Shown: positions 34,796 to 45,957, counted from the first letter of the stretch. The stretch: 64,000 nt of DNA from Brachypterus glaber (GCA_958510825.1 OY294049.1:39522774-39586773), one strand, 5' to 3'. Notes: a model not told the origin generated them from the sequence alone. Made by a program: numbers and translations.

Positions 34796-35150
34796 AATAA
34801 AAATCTAAAACGCATATTTTTGGAATTCTGGCGAAGGCGCTGCATCTTTAAATCACCATATCTCGAAAACTAATAGTCCTACCACAAAAATGCTTTTTAA
34901 CTGTGAACGATTTTTTATCCTGCAATTAATAATAAGCGAGGTATCGCTAATAATCTTAGTTTTTGGGTCTTATGACCCCCTTGCTGTAAGTCAATGTTAA
35001 CCATATTTTACATGAAATAAACCACAATAGTCCTGAATCGTTTGGTGAAAGAATTGTTTAAATCGGGCATTCCTTTTAAAAGTTATCAATATTTAAACAA
35101 ACAAACAGACATACAGAACGAAATTTGTTTAACATCGACTTTTCTAAATC
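34796..35150 (+). mobile_element. Microsatellite-bearing repeat, family F, copy 1
   Basis: Holds CATATCTCGAAAACTAATAG, GAGGTATCGCTAATAATC, AATGTTAACCATATTTTA and an ACAGACATACAG tract. Homologous to 41900-42120 (+) and 42180-42480 (-). The layout is like family A but the sequence differs. It abuts family A copy 5. Confidence 0.65.
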
Positions 35151-35154
35151 CGAA

Positions 35155-35679
35155 AACTAGATGAAAACATCGGCATTATTGTACACTAGAGCCATCTAGT
35201 CTGCAAATTTTAAACTAGGTGTTTTGTTTGATTTTAAATTCTGTATCTTTAAAACATTATATTCTAGCAAAAAACTGTATATAACATTTTTTATAGGGCT
35301 TAAAAAGAGCTTTTATTATAAATATAAATTTTTGAAATCGGGTTATAAATATGTGAGATATGCTAAAAAAAACCTTTTACTACTTTAAACGCCAATATCT
35401 TGAAAACTATGCGTTTTAGGAAAACGTTGTTTATAACATTTTTTGACCAATTTAAAATCATCTTTTTTGTAAGTGCTAAATTAACCAAATACAATAATAA
35501 TTGCCTTAATTATAAACAAAAAACGCTAAAAATAGAAGTTTTACCCCATTTTTACCCCCTTACCCCCAATCGTTTACCCCCAAAATCTAATCAGCTCTTC
35601 GGAATACGATAAGAAACAATATGCAAAAAACCGCAAGTCGATATCTCATGTAGCAATGGAGTTTGGACTTTTTACACCC

Positions 35680-35711
<32 letters not shown>

Positions 35712-35850
35712 GGACGCAAAAATTTTTTTTACTGATTTCGACGATGGTCTAAAACGTCGAAAAAATGTAAAAAAAACGCGGTCGAAGATTTTGGCTTTTC
35801 GGCGAAGATTTCAATACATCGGCACTCTTAGTAGCACTAAGTGCCGATGT
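35155..35850 (+). mobile_element. Family A, near full-length copy 5
   Basis: Left end AAACTAGATGAAAACATCGG, missing about 25 bp between the left sub-terminal repeat halves; long CAGA microsatellite at about 35680-35711; terminal palindrome ending AGTGCCGATGT at 35850. Confidence 0.85.
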
Positions 35851-36189
35851 AATTAAATAATTAAAGAATCTACGATGTTCTGAGTGTATACACTAAACAA
35901 CTCATGCTCGAGCTACACTTAGATAGATTATTTTGCTAATGTCACTTTGTCGCCATTATTTTGAACAAAATAGTAATCACTTTGCTTACTAGGAAGGGCA
36001 TTAATAAAACTTTTCACTGCAAAACAATATTTAGGGCACAGTGTATGAAAATCATATGTCTTCCATGACACATAATATTTTAACTTGACATGGTAATGAC
36101 GCAGAAGACATAATAATTGAAAAGCCTACTTGAATATTATTTATTTGTGACAATAGTCACGCTATGTTACTGAAAATTGCAAGTTTGTA
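35851..36189. other. No recognisable feature
   Basis: No repeat ends or coding signal. Confidence 0.5.
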
Positions 36190-36191
36190 TA

Positions 36192-37432
36192 CAGGGTTAT
36201 TCTTTTAAATGGTACACCTCCCGTAACTTTTAAACGGGATGAGTTATAAACTTTTTTAATATTTTTTTTTTATTTTTTTTTATTCAAAATTATCCAGATT
36301 TTTAATATTTTGTGCATTTTTTTATGAAAATGATAAATAATTAGTCTTAACATGATAATACACCATGTATTTTGACTTTTTGCCAAAAATTCCCAAAATT
36401 ATTTTTTTTTAAATATACAAAATTTATTAATTTTGAAGAAAAAAATCTTCGAAAAAATACTAAAAAATAAATAGTTACATGGGTAAAAAGATAATTTTAA
36501 GCTCTTTAAAATGACATATCACAAGACCTAGGGTGCCATTTAAAATATTGTCCCCTGGCGCGCCTAATCGAATAAAAAAATTGGAAAATATGATAAATTA
36601 TAGTTTTTGTTCTGTGACATGCATATTTCAAATTTAAAGTTTATACAGCCTGTTCCAGAACTCGCGTACCGAAATTTAAGAGGTGATTCTACATCCAAAA
36701 ATATGAAAAAAAGTTTCTATAAAGGTTGGTCCGGAAATGAGCCCTAAGGGAACTACGGCCCTTCGAAGATGACGTATTGAATGGGGAACAAAAAAAAGCA
36801 CCAATAAAATTTTAATGCTGCAGGGTGATTCTTCATTTAAAACTGAGCAAAAAAGTATTATACACCAAAACACCTAAATTTAATATTAAAAGTAATAGCC
36901 TTTTAAAAAGTAACGTTTTTGGTGGCACAAAATGTTACTTCCTCTTAATTGCATTTTTTTTTTGATAACGGTTGCTCCTACAGTGTTACACTATATGATA
37001 TTTTATATGTATTTTTACTCTAGAAATCTATATTTTTTACAACAAATCTAAAAAACATACACATAGAAAAGTTTGGGGCAAAAATGTTTTAAGCCTCATA
37101 TATTTTGTCCGTCTGGGCACGCCTCTGGATAAATTAAAAAAATTAATTAACATAAACTTATTGCCCTTATTAATACTAGTATACATGCAAAAGCTCGCCG
37201 CTCTAGCTTAAACGGTACCCGAGGTATTAATTAAAAACCTTATTTTTATTACAATTTTAAAGGGCCCTAGATCCCTTAGGGCTCATTTCCGGACCAACCT
37301 TTATAGGAACTTTTTTTATATTTTTGGATCTAGAATCACCTCTTAAATTTTGGCATGCCAGTTATGGATCACCCTGTATCTCATTCCGTTTAAAAGTTAC
37401 GGGGGGGTGTACCATTTAAATGAATAACCCTG
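36192..37432. mobile_element. TA-type element J (hosts element K1)
   Basis: Ends CAGGGTTATTC...GAATAACCCTG flanked by TA (36190-36191, 37433-37434). The arms of about 55 bp share GGTACACC and CGTAACTTTTAAACGG. Length 1,241 bp, of which 731 bp is the inserted element K1. A ~75-bp internal stretch (about 36476-36551) recurs inverted at about 39095-39200. Confidence 0.8.
36646..37376. mobile_element. TA-type element K1 nested in J
   Basis: Ends CAGCCTGTTCCAGAACTCGC and ...GGATCACCCTG, TA on both sides (36644-36645, 37377-37378). The arms run over 110 bp, sharing AATTTAAGAGGTGATTCTA and GGTTGGTCCGGAAATGAGCC. The ends themselves have diverged more than the interior arms. Related ends occur at 56297-56354, 56801-57376 and 63440-63509. 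Confidence 0.8.
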
Positions 37433-37501
37433 TATACGAAGAAGCAATCATAACCAAAAGTTTAGCAGTTGAGTGGCAGTTGGGCTTTTTGATATGTTCT
37501 G

Positions 37502-38208
37502 GTTATTTATTTATTTATTTATTAACGGATATCCTTTTTTACAAACATTTAAGTACAATAGAATAAAACATGTTATATGGTAACTAGAATATTTAACTGG
37601 ACACTTATAATTAATATAATAATTTTTAACGTATAATTAATATAATACTCTTTTAATGTTATTTTTAAATTTATTTAAACTTAAATAAAAAATATCACAG
37701 TCATTGATTGTGTTTATTAAATTGGTCATTCTACATAAAGGAGAGTGCATTCCATAGTTTGTTCGGTGAAATGGAACAAAAAATAAATTATTAAACCTTA
37801 AGTTTGCTAATGGAACACAGATAGAAAATTGTGAAAGAATTGGTGGACATTTTATTATGAAGTGAAAAACTTTGTAAATAAACATAATATCGTAGTATGA
37901 ACGACGTTAATGTTGCTATTTGCATAGTCAATGTTATTTTTGAAACACAGTAATCTAATAATTTTTTTTTGAATATTTTCTAAACGTAATATATGGGTTG
38001 TATAACTTGGCGACCAAATCAATTACCCGTATTCTAGGCCTGACCGAACAAAACTAGTGTATAAAACAATTAGACATCGTGTATCAGTAAACGTAGTAGT
38101 ATATCGTTTAATAAACCCTATATATACTTTGGTTATACGACTAATTATGACCACACTGATAAGTATCCTTTGGTTATAATCAAAGGATATCAAAAGAGGT
38201 TTACACAA
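37502..38208 (-). pseudogene. LINE reverse-transcriptase C-terminal relic
   Basis: On the minus strand, from 38208 downward: IGFIKRYTTTFTDTRCLIVL, SFVRSGLEYG, an in-frame TAA (38020-38022), LIWSPSYTTHILRLENIQKK, LLCFKNN. After a frame change and an apparent short deletion near 37880 comes ILSQFSICVPLANLRFNN, FHRTNYGMHSPLCRM and CDIFYLSLNKFK, ending at a stop near 37637. The order matches the RT thumb region and C-terminal domain of R1/Jockey/I-type LINEs. Below 37637 is a 3' UTR ending in TTTA repeats (about 37503-37524), the plus-strand view of an A-rich tail. The RT catalytic core is absent. The stop and frameshift mark it as older than the LINE at 454-1350. Confidence 0.85.
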
Positions 38209-38327
38209 TTACAATTAGTTTTCTTTTTTATCGACTGCGCCAACTATGTCGTTTTATTGCCACATTCTGTATAAGATCCAACCAATTGGAATCAAGCATT
38301 TTCAAACTGATGCAGTGAAACATACCC

Positions 38328-38620
38328 CATTAGGGTGGACCTTATATTTTTTGTTGTCTTAAAATTTTCATTTAGGTGTAACTAGGAAATTTTGAAAATA
38401 TGAGAGTGGTCAAACTTCTCTAAGAGTTCTAACTGGGCCCCTAAAATTCGTAAATTGCCCATAAATCGTAAAAAATCGTTGAAAACTGTAGTTTTTTATG
38501 TGCCAAATTTGAAAATGAACAAATAATTCTATCCCTTGCCGAAAATCCGCCAGTGTTAGGGGCAACCCTGACACTAAAATTTACGAATTTCTACCACAAG
38601 TGTGAGTCAAATGGTAATCA
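38328..38620 (+). mobile_element. Family CC single arm, copy 1
   Basis: Begins CATTAGGGTGGACCTTA and contains GAAAATCCGCCAGTGTTAGG and CTAAAATTTACGAATTTCTA. Homologous to both arms of 46736-47568. Only one arm is clear here. Confidence 0.7.
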
Positions 38621-38650
38621 AACATTTTAATAAAAACTTTTCGCAAAAAA

Positions 38651-38836
38651 AAATCAACCAACTTCTATGTCTCTAAAAAGTAAAAAATAAAAAATACTTA
38701 AGTCGGTGCCAATTTCACCATTCCCTAAATTAATTACTAAAAATTATTTTTTTATTATTTTATTTGCTGTGAAATTGGCACCGATTTAAGTATTTTTATT
38801 TTTTACTTTTTAGAGGCATAGAAGTTGGTTAATCTT
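38651..38836. repeat. Inverted repeat, 68-bp arms
   Basis: The arms 38651-38718 and 38769-38836 share CAACCAACTTCTATG, AAAAAGTAAAAAATAAAAA and TCGGTGCCAATTTCAC. A third, partial direct copy of the outer part follows at about 38855-38890. Confidence 0.75.
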
Positions 38837-39305
38837 TTTTGCAATTTTTTTTATTTTTTACTTCTTAGAGACACATAACTTCTAGATTTGTAACGTCATC
38901 AAAGCTAAATTATAGTTGTCCTTTCATCTCGGCAAGCTGCTGGTGTCAAAACGCACTGTAACTGCATTGTGACGTCTAAAAAATAAAAGTAATATTTTTA
39001 TTTCAGCGCCCAAGAGTCCAAACCAACCTTATTTTAAACTAAATACTAAAGAAAATCTTTGTTAAACTTTAAGCGTTAAGTAATAATCAAATAACGCCAA
39101 TATTTTAAATGGCACCCTAGGTCTTACCCTGCGTCATTTTAAAGAGCTTAAAAATTTCTATAGTAGGTCACTATTAAATTTTTTAGTAATAATTTCTACC
39201 GATTTTAGCAACAGTTAACTGTTTCTAAATCCCATGACATCATTTTTCTTCGTGAAAGTTATGATAAATTTCCTTTCTGAGCCAAATGCAATTATACGAA
39301 TATTA
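38837..39305. other. Fragment homologous to element J interior
   Basis: At about 39095-39200, TAAATGGCACCCTAGGTCTT and CATTTTAAAGAGCTTAAAA are reverse-complement matches of 36476-36551. The rest is unassigned. Confidence 0.6.
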
Positions 39306-40001
39306 ACATCGGCACTTAGTGCTACTAAGAGTCCCGATGTATTGAAATCTTCGCCGAAAAGTCAAAATCTTTGACCACGTTTTTTTCACATTTCTCGACG
39401 TTTTACACCATTCTGATTCGAAATCAGTAAAAAAATTTTTTGCGTCCGTGTGTCTGTCTGGGTGTAAACTCTAACTCCATTTCTACATGAGATATCGACT
39501 TGCGGTTTTTTGCATATTGTTTCTTATCGTATTCCGAAGAGCTGATTAGATTTTGGGTGTAAACGATTGGGGGTAAGGGGGTAAAAATAGGGTAAAACTC
39601 CTATTTTTAGCGTGTTTTGTTTATAATTAAGGCAATTATTATTGTATTTGGTTAATTTAGCACTTATATAAAAGATAATTTTAAATTGGTCAAAAAATGT
39701 TATAAAAAACGTTTTCCTAAAACGCATTGTTTTCGAGATATTGGCGTTTAAAGCAGTAAAAGGTTTTTTAGCATATCTCACATATTTATAACCCGATTTC
39801 AAAAATTTATATTTTAAATAAAAGCTCTGTTTAAGCCCTATAAAAAATGTTATATACAGTTTTTTGCTAGAATATAATGTTTTAAAGATACAGAATTTAA
39901 AATCAAACAAAACTCCTAGTTTGAAATTTGCAAACTAGATGGCTCTAGTGTACAATAGTGCCGATGTTTTGACAGGGTGCTTGCAACGTTTCATCTAGTT
40001 T
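39306..40001 (-). mobile_element. Family A, full-length copy 6
   Basis: Opens with the palindrome ACATCGGCACTTAGTGC and ends with the complete left-end inverted pair (AAACTAGATG and CATCTAGTTT) at 40001. The microsatellite is reduced to GTGTGTCTGTCTGGG. Best reference copy in the window, 696 bp. Confidence 0.85.
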
Positions 40002-40696
40002 ACTACTAAAATCTTATTATTTTTTTTTGTTATAAGTACGATTTTCATTCTTTCTGTAAGTAAATAATTTATCAGAATGAGATTTCCTTTCATTACCTGA
40101 AAATGGAAATTAAAGCGGATTTTTGTTATTTATACCTATTATAATCTGACAATATAAGTATAAATTGAAAATTTAATCTCATTAAACTAAAAAACTGCGA
40201 TATTAAAATTAGGTTTATTTGGGTAGCTTTTATTCTCAGATTTTGACAACTTTTCATCCCACCCTATCCCTGGACAACTCTTTTATTTCCATAAAACTTT
40301 TACACTCTACATTATTTTCTATTTGTGAGCAGTAATATGCATTTTTTCTCCATTTTTTCATTAGACCCATTTCCTTAACCTAAAAAACTTAATATCAGTT
40401 TCAAATTGTTGAAAAGGAGATTCTAGGAATCAATAACCATTAAGGTAATTAAAAAGTAGCGCAGTTCATTAAAGTTGGAAAATATTTCTAATTGAGGAAA
40501 TAAAATTTCCACTTTAAAACCTAGAAGATTTTTGGTTTAAATGTGCAATTTAATTTCCTGTCTAAAATGAATTGCCGTTTGAAATCAATTTTTATTTAGC
40601 AACTTTTGACGCAACCTTACATTGCTTTTGTTTTATCTATTTATTTGTTTATTTATTGATTTATTTTTAAATATAATTATATTAGAACTACTGGCC
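40002..40696. other. No recognisable feature
   Basis: AT-rich, with a TTTATT-type simple stretch at about 40636-40670. No coding signal. Confidence 0.45.
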
Positions 40697-40700
40697 TACA

Positions 40701-41205
40701 CTGCCCTGCTAGGACAAATTGTCCTATCTGCAAATTAGAAGTTTTGAGATATAGCCAGTTTTATTGTTTTTGTTTGAACTTTTTGAAAACGTGTTTAAAT
40801 AAATATGGCGTTGGTTTCTGCTTTATTTTAATTCAAAAATACTTGATATTCTTTGAAAAAAAAATTGTTGTCACAAAAATATATTGTCATACTAAATCCA
40901 TTTGTTCTATCTGAAAAAGTTAGGACAAAATTATCTAAAAAGTCTAATCAAATTACTAAGATTTGTAAAGTAAGTCCTAGTCCTGAGTTATTGGTCTAGT
41001 AAAAACCATTTAGGACAATTTTATTTAGAAAACATTGAAAATTTTCCACTTAGGACAAACATCTTAGGCTAATTTTTAGGATTTGGGTTTTAGATAGGAC
41101 GTTTCTTTTTAGTAGGCACATGGGGCTAGTTTAAAGCAATACAATGGTGTGATTATCTCAGAAAGTGAATTTTTGCAGATAGGATAACTTGTCTTAGCAG
41201 GGCAG
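40701..41205. mobile_element. 505-bp element with CTGCCCTGCT ends and TACA flanks
   Basis: TIRs of about 35 bp (CTGCCCTGCTAGGACAAATT and partner), flanked by TACA at 40697-40700 and 41206-41209. TAGGACAA or close forms recur at about 40711, 40921, 41010, 41051 and 41095. Non-coding. TSD could be TACA or just TA, since the related element at 13871-13994 supports TA. Confidence 0.75.
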
Positions 41206-41209
41206 TACA

Positions 41210-41698
41210 TGCAAAACCATTTTACAAATCAAAAACATATTTTTTTTCCGATTTATTTATCGTTTTCCGAAAATAGAAACTTTTTTTGAAAAAAATTTTT
41301 TTTTTGATTCTTTTTTATTTTTTTTTTTTTATTTAAATGAATCTAGGCTTATAGGGGAAAGTACTATTTTGTTGGCATCAGTATTTCGTACCTACCTGCG
41401 TAACCAGTACTTACTGACATTGCACAAAAACCCGGTGAACAAAAGAAGCGCTCGTCCGCCTTGTTGATGAGCAATAAAAATTCAGTGGCGTAAAAATGGA
41501 ATTGAAATCTTAATGAAATTAAATTTGCTCAATGAAAATTTTATACGAAGAAATGCAAACTTTGCAAACGTAAAACTGTTTAATATATTCAGTGGGGATG
41601 GTACACACAAAAAAATCATTCAAAAAAAGTTATCTAACTATCGTTAAATTCAAACAAACAGAAAACAGTGAAATATTAACAACATACAGGATACAATG
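41210..41698. other. No recognisable feature
   Basis: Poly-T/poly-A rich (41240-41335). No coding signal or repeat ends. Confidence 0.45.
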
Positions 41699-41838
41699 TA
41701 CATATGTCATAGTACATATGTCATAGTACATATGTCATAGTACATATGTCATAGTACATATGTCATAGTACATATTTCATAGTACATATGTCATAGTACA
41801 TATGTCATAGTACATATGTCATAGTACATATGTCATGA
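41699..41838. repeat. 14-bp minisatellite, ten units
   Basis: TACATATGTCATAG repeated at exact 14-bp spacing from 41699. The sixth unit has a G-to-T change and the last diverges at its final two bases. Otherwise units are identical. Confidence 0.95.
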
Positions 41839-41899
41839 TTAAAACTGTTTTTGTAGAAAATAAACAACGCTTTTTAGCTGTGTAAGTTATCGTAAAAAA

Positions 41900-42480
41900 T
41901 ATTATTTTTTGCCCTCTTTAAACCTCTTGCTCTACCCCAATATTAACCATATTTTACGTGAAAAAAACTACAACGGTCCTGAATTATTTGACAAAAGATT
42001 TTTAAATCGGACATTTGGATTTTATATATCCCTTCAAAAGTAGGGTTTAAATATGTACAAACTGACAGACAGAAACACTTTGTGTTGAAGAAATATTATT
42101 TTTCAAATGAATATAGAAATCTGAACTTTTTTACAGGTAGAAACACCCGTTATTAAAATCGACCGAAAATTAAAAAAAAATGCATTTTCGGCTTGATAAT
42201 GTCATGAAAAAATGTCTGTCGGTCGGTCTGTATTTAAACCTTATAATCAAATATGGTTAACATTAGTGTAGAGCAAGGGTGGACAATTGGACAAAAGCTA
42301 TAATTTTTAGCGATATCTCACTTATTATTTATAGTAGGACAAACATTTTAGAATAAATATAAATAATGATTAATTCCCTACAAAAACCTATGAAATCATT
42401 TGTATCTTAGGGCTATTAGTTTCAGAGATATAGGCATTTTAATAAATTTTGATATATTTTCATATTTTTTAGATGTCAAA
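41900..42480. mobile_element. Family F copies 2 (+) and 3 (-), head to head
   Basis: Copy 2 (about 41900-42120) ends in ACTGACAGACAGAAACAC; copy 3 reads on the other strand with GTCTGTCGGTCGGTCTG at about 42211 and GGTTAACATTAGTGTAG. Their microsatellite ends face each other, which may be one palindromic element or two insertions. Confidence 0.6.
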
Positions 42481-43208
42481 TTTTGACACTAGTAAAATTT
42501 CAATCATAGGTAAAACAATTTCAATTAATTTTTCTTTTATTAAATTTCGGATAATGGTTCGGCCAGAAAAACAATCCGATAAAGCTACAACGAAAAAAAC
42601 AAAAGGAAATGGTCCAAAAATACAGGAAAAGTGAAGTAAATCTGATATCTTATTTTATAAACTTGCTCATTTTTCCACCTGTCTAGAAAAGGTACCCGTT
42701 TCACATATTTTTGGCATATAATCTCAAATCAAGTACCTATTTTTTCGTGTGTATAAGCAAGCTTTTTGGCAATGGAGAATACTAATGCAACATAAATCTT
42801 CGTGAAAAGACCTTTGGAAAATTTATTAACGGAAATTTCTGATGGCAAAAGAAAGTTCTAGATGGACCGGAAGTAATTTTCGTCGTCGTATTTATATAAA
42901 GAGCATACATGTATATTTATGTAATCTCCGACTACATTTTACTTCGATTTATTCAAATTCTAACATATATTGCACAATTTATGGTTATAGCTGCCGAATA
43001 AATAGTCGAAATAACTTTGGCCAAAATCCTTCTTTATTTAGGTACATATAAGGAGCAATTTGTCCATTTTTAAAAAATAGTTACTGTAGGTGGCGCCACA
43101 ATCTATAGGCTGCCAGCTATATTCAGCGATATAGAGAAACCAACGAACTAACAACTCTTCTGTCTAGAATACGCATACCGTTAATATAAAGTATCGCCAA
43201 CATCTCGG
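42481..43208. other. No recognisable feature
   Basis: AT-rich; no repeat ends or convincing coding signal. Confidence 0.5.
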
Positions 43209-43397
43209 TTTGTATGTAAACAAATAGTAGGTATATTCAGGCCTGAACAATAACAATTACCAGTAACTGTTATTGTTGTCTCTGTTAGAACAAAGCTGTG
43301 CGAGTAAGACAGACAAATGTATATGTTGGCTACGTTTTTTTCAGTTTTTACAAATGAAATGCCTATTCTAGAGAGAAGAGTTATTAGTTCATTGAGA
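43209..43397. repeat. Dispersed repeat alpha, copy 2
   Basis: Near-identical to 1-188 in the same orientation; the homology stops after CATTGAGAG. The left boundary here is at or before TTTGTATGTAAAC. Confidence 0.85.
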
Positions 43398-43572
43398 GAA
43401 ATGTTCTAAATTAATTTTGTCTCTTCTAATATAATTCATTAAAATCTCCTGGACATTCTATGTGCAGTAAGTCCAAGGTTGGAGGACAAACTAAATGCAA
43501 TTTGGACTTTTTAATTTATAGTGAGCGTTTATGCTGCTGTTTTTTTGCGTATTTTTTGTCAAATTTATCGTA

Positions 43573-43836
43573 ATGTTTGTTTGTTTGTTTAACCTCGTAC
43601 TATTCTACTTAATCAAGCATCCCCTAAGTCCAGGACTTGTGTGGGCTAGTAGTAGAGGGAACCACCGGCTTATACTGACTTTCGAACCAGTTTCTAGGGA
43701 ATGTCCGTTTCACTTAGCGCCTTCGCCAAATTTCAATTATTAATTAACTGAAAAAGGCAAATCGGCGCCAGTGAGAATCGAACTCACGATAGTAGACTTG
43801 CTATACATACGCGCTAGCCACTACGCTATGCCTCCC
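43573..43836 (-). mobile_element. tRNA-derived SINE, family G, copy 2
   Basis: Minus strand: GGAGGCATAGCGTAGTGGC gives an A box (TAGCGTAGTGG), and GAGTTCGATTCTCACTGG gives a B box. Then comes the shared body and a GTTTAAACA / (AAAC)n tail at about 43575-43592. The head's 5' and 3' ends do not form an acceptor stem, and the body continues directly, so this is a SINE and not a tRNA gene. Confidence 0.85.
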
Positions 43837-43940
43837 ATATTTGTACAGATTGGAGTTTACCATATGGTCTGCTTTGGTTTCTTTAAAAAAAATCAAGGTT
43901 TAAGTGCAGCAAAATAGATTGTAATTAAGAGGTAAAATAA

Positions 43941-44215
43941 ACTGATATTTTGTTGAAGACCGAGCTATTCTACAAAAATGATGACCCCTCAAAAAAGTTT
44001 GAGGCGTTATTAAAACGTGGAAAGAAACTTGCTAAAATAGTTACCAAATGATACTTCATAACCAAATTATACCTAAAAAACTTACTAGTCTCTCTTACTA
44101 GTGGAACTCTCAGCTAATCCTGAGCTTACATGGTTACAACCATAATGTCGAAAATTGTACTGACGAAGAAGATCAAGAAAATATCGATGACGAAGATGAT
44201 ATTCATGACATGTAA
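43941..44215 (+). pseudogene. Possible coding relic, unrecognised
   Basis: An open stretch 43941-44048 reads TDILLKTELFYKNDDPSKK then FEALLKRGKKLAKIVTK and stops at TGA 44049-44051. A second stretch in another frame ends in NVENCTDEEDQENIDDED and a TAA at 44213-44215. Lysine-rich then acidic composition would suit a transposase or gag-like tail, but I match no family, and both pieces are short enough to be chance. Confidence 0.2.
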
Positions 44216-45548
44216 TATTAATACTTAAATTTGCTTATTTTCAAAAAATATAATACTTTTATGATTTTTTTCTTAAAGACCTCTAACACCATTGCAGTCA
44301 AGGCACAGAGATACAAGCAAACTGCAGTTGGTCCTTTTGAACGAATTTATATCAACTTCCAATTTGGAATACTTAAATAAGAAAATTTAAACTGTATTTT
44401 GATATATATATTTGATATTTTTAGCTTTATAAGTGTGGGCAGAGGAGCATATGGCAAAAATTTTTAAGTGGAAAAGGGCATCGTGCGATATTTCATTTTA
44501 AAGCTTATAATATTTTCTATTTGACTATATATATTTTCAATTTTTTAAACATTTATTATTTATTTCATTTTAAGGAGGGGGGGGAGTAAGGAAAAAAATT
44601 GCGCATTCACCAAAAATATAATTTTGAAGGTATTTATATGCTAATATATCTCGCTGGGGGGGTGGCCTTCATACCCCCCCCCCCGCTCTTGCGTTCAGTG
44701 CGTTTTCAAAAGTTTCGAGGGGATGGTGACTTTTTGACCGCACTGAGGCAGCTAATAATGTAACAAGGTCCTAACAATAGTTTAGTGAAATTGGGCCATC
44801 AACTATATCTTTATCTGGAAAATGAATTAAACGGCATACATATTCATGTTCATCGCATTATTCACCATGTAGGTAAATTTATTTCAGTAATTGCGTTCCA
44901 CCATAAACACATTACAAGACCCAACATGTAACCAATTGGTACATTTCGACAAACTCATATATTACAATTACATCCATGGAGGATTAGTATTAACCCTTAA
45001 GTAGTGGCAAATCTAATTTTTGAGAGGTCAAGAGAATTTTATTTAACTTTTATTTATATTTGTCCTAATTACTTTTATTATAATAAATAGTACAAAATTC
45101 AATACACATTTCTTCCTATTATGCACCTTACTGTGTATGCAGCTGTTCATGCCGCGTTTTGATAAACTGACCGGTTTTTAATATATTATTTTAAATAATA
45201 AACATTTTTTTACAAAAAAAAACACCAAACAGACGCCAAACCAACGTTAACGTAAACCAAGGCCCCCTTATTAAAAAAAAGGCCAAACAACAAAAAACCA
45301 AAACAAACTCCGGAACGGACATCTGCAATTAGGCGCTTGTGGAAGTTTTAAATGCATCCACAGAAGATAACCAATGATTTCGAGGAAAGGAGGGCGCATA
45401 GGCAACCTGCGCATACAAATTTTTGGTTTCACCCTGATGACATTATCTTTTTATTTCTCTCTTATACTTTAAAAATTCATGTTATACAAAAAATAAATGA
45501 GATTTCAAGATTTTTTTAAGAAATTTTCGGTTTTATTATTATTATTAC
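44216..45548. other. Unassigned; G- and C-homopolymer hairpin
   Basis: A ten-G run lies near 44576-44585. At 44654-44692 a run of Gs (CTGGGGGGGTGG) faces a run of Cs (ACCCCCCCCCCCCGC), able to form a G/C hairpin. TTATT microsatellite at 45534-45546. No coding signal. Confidence 0.5.
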
Positions 45549-45712
45549 CACGGGTCGGATCGGAGTAGCCATTACCGGGGGCATGCAAAAATTTTAACTT
45601 TAAAAAACTCTTTTAAAGTAAATAGACACTTTAAACTATTGTTCACCAAGCGGAATGTCATATCGACGATGTTAATACTCAGTGTCATAGTCCATGACTC
45701 ATGGAGAAGGAC
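45549..45712. mobile_element. Family H repeat, truncated copy 2
   Basis: Matches 27247-27410 from CCACGGGTCGGATCGG through TTGTTCACCAAGCGGAATG, then diverges before the right inverted end. Confidence 0.7.
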
Positions 45713-45957
45713 TGTAAACATTTTTTGACTAAACTGTATTAGTTAAGGGCTAGTCGCATTTCTGACCCAGTTTATTAAACCAGGCATAGATTGGAACTTA
45801 CGTGATAACAGAGGCTTACCTTCCTACATTATATTGGTCATTATTAGTGATTAAGTTTAATTGTGTGATAAAGCCAGGCTAATAAACATTTATGTACTCC
45901 ATATATCTGTATATCGTCCAAGTACCTACTTAATAAGTTATAACTGAGAAATACAGA

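Noticed and set aside
39524..39910. 128-codon minus-strand frame
   Set aside because: It reads through family A copy 6; equivalent frames in other copies (17050, 35400, 8247) are broken at different points, so there is no sign of coding constraint.
43773..43836. Functional tRNA gene on the minus strand
   Set aside because: A and B boxes are present but no acceptor stem forms and the sequence continues into a SINE body shared with other copies.
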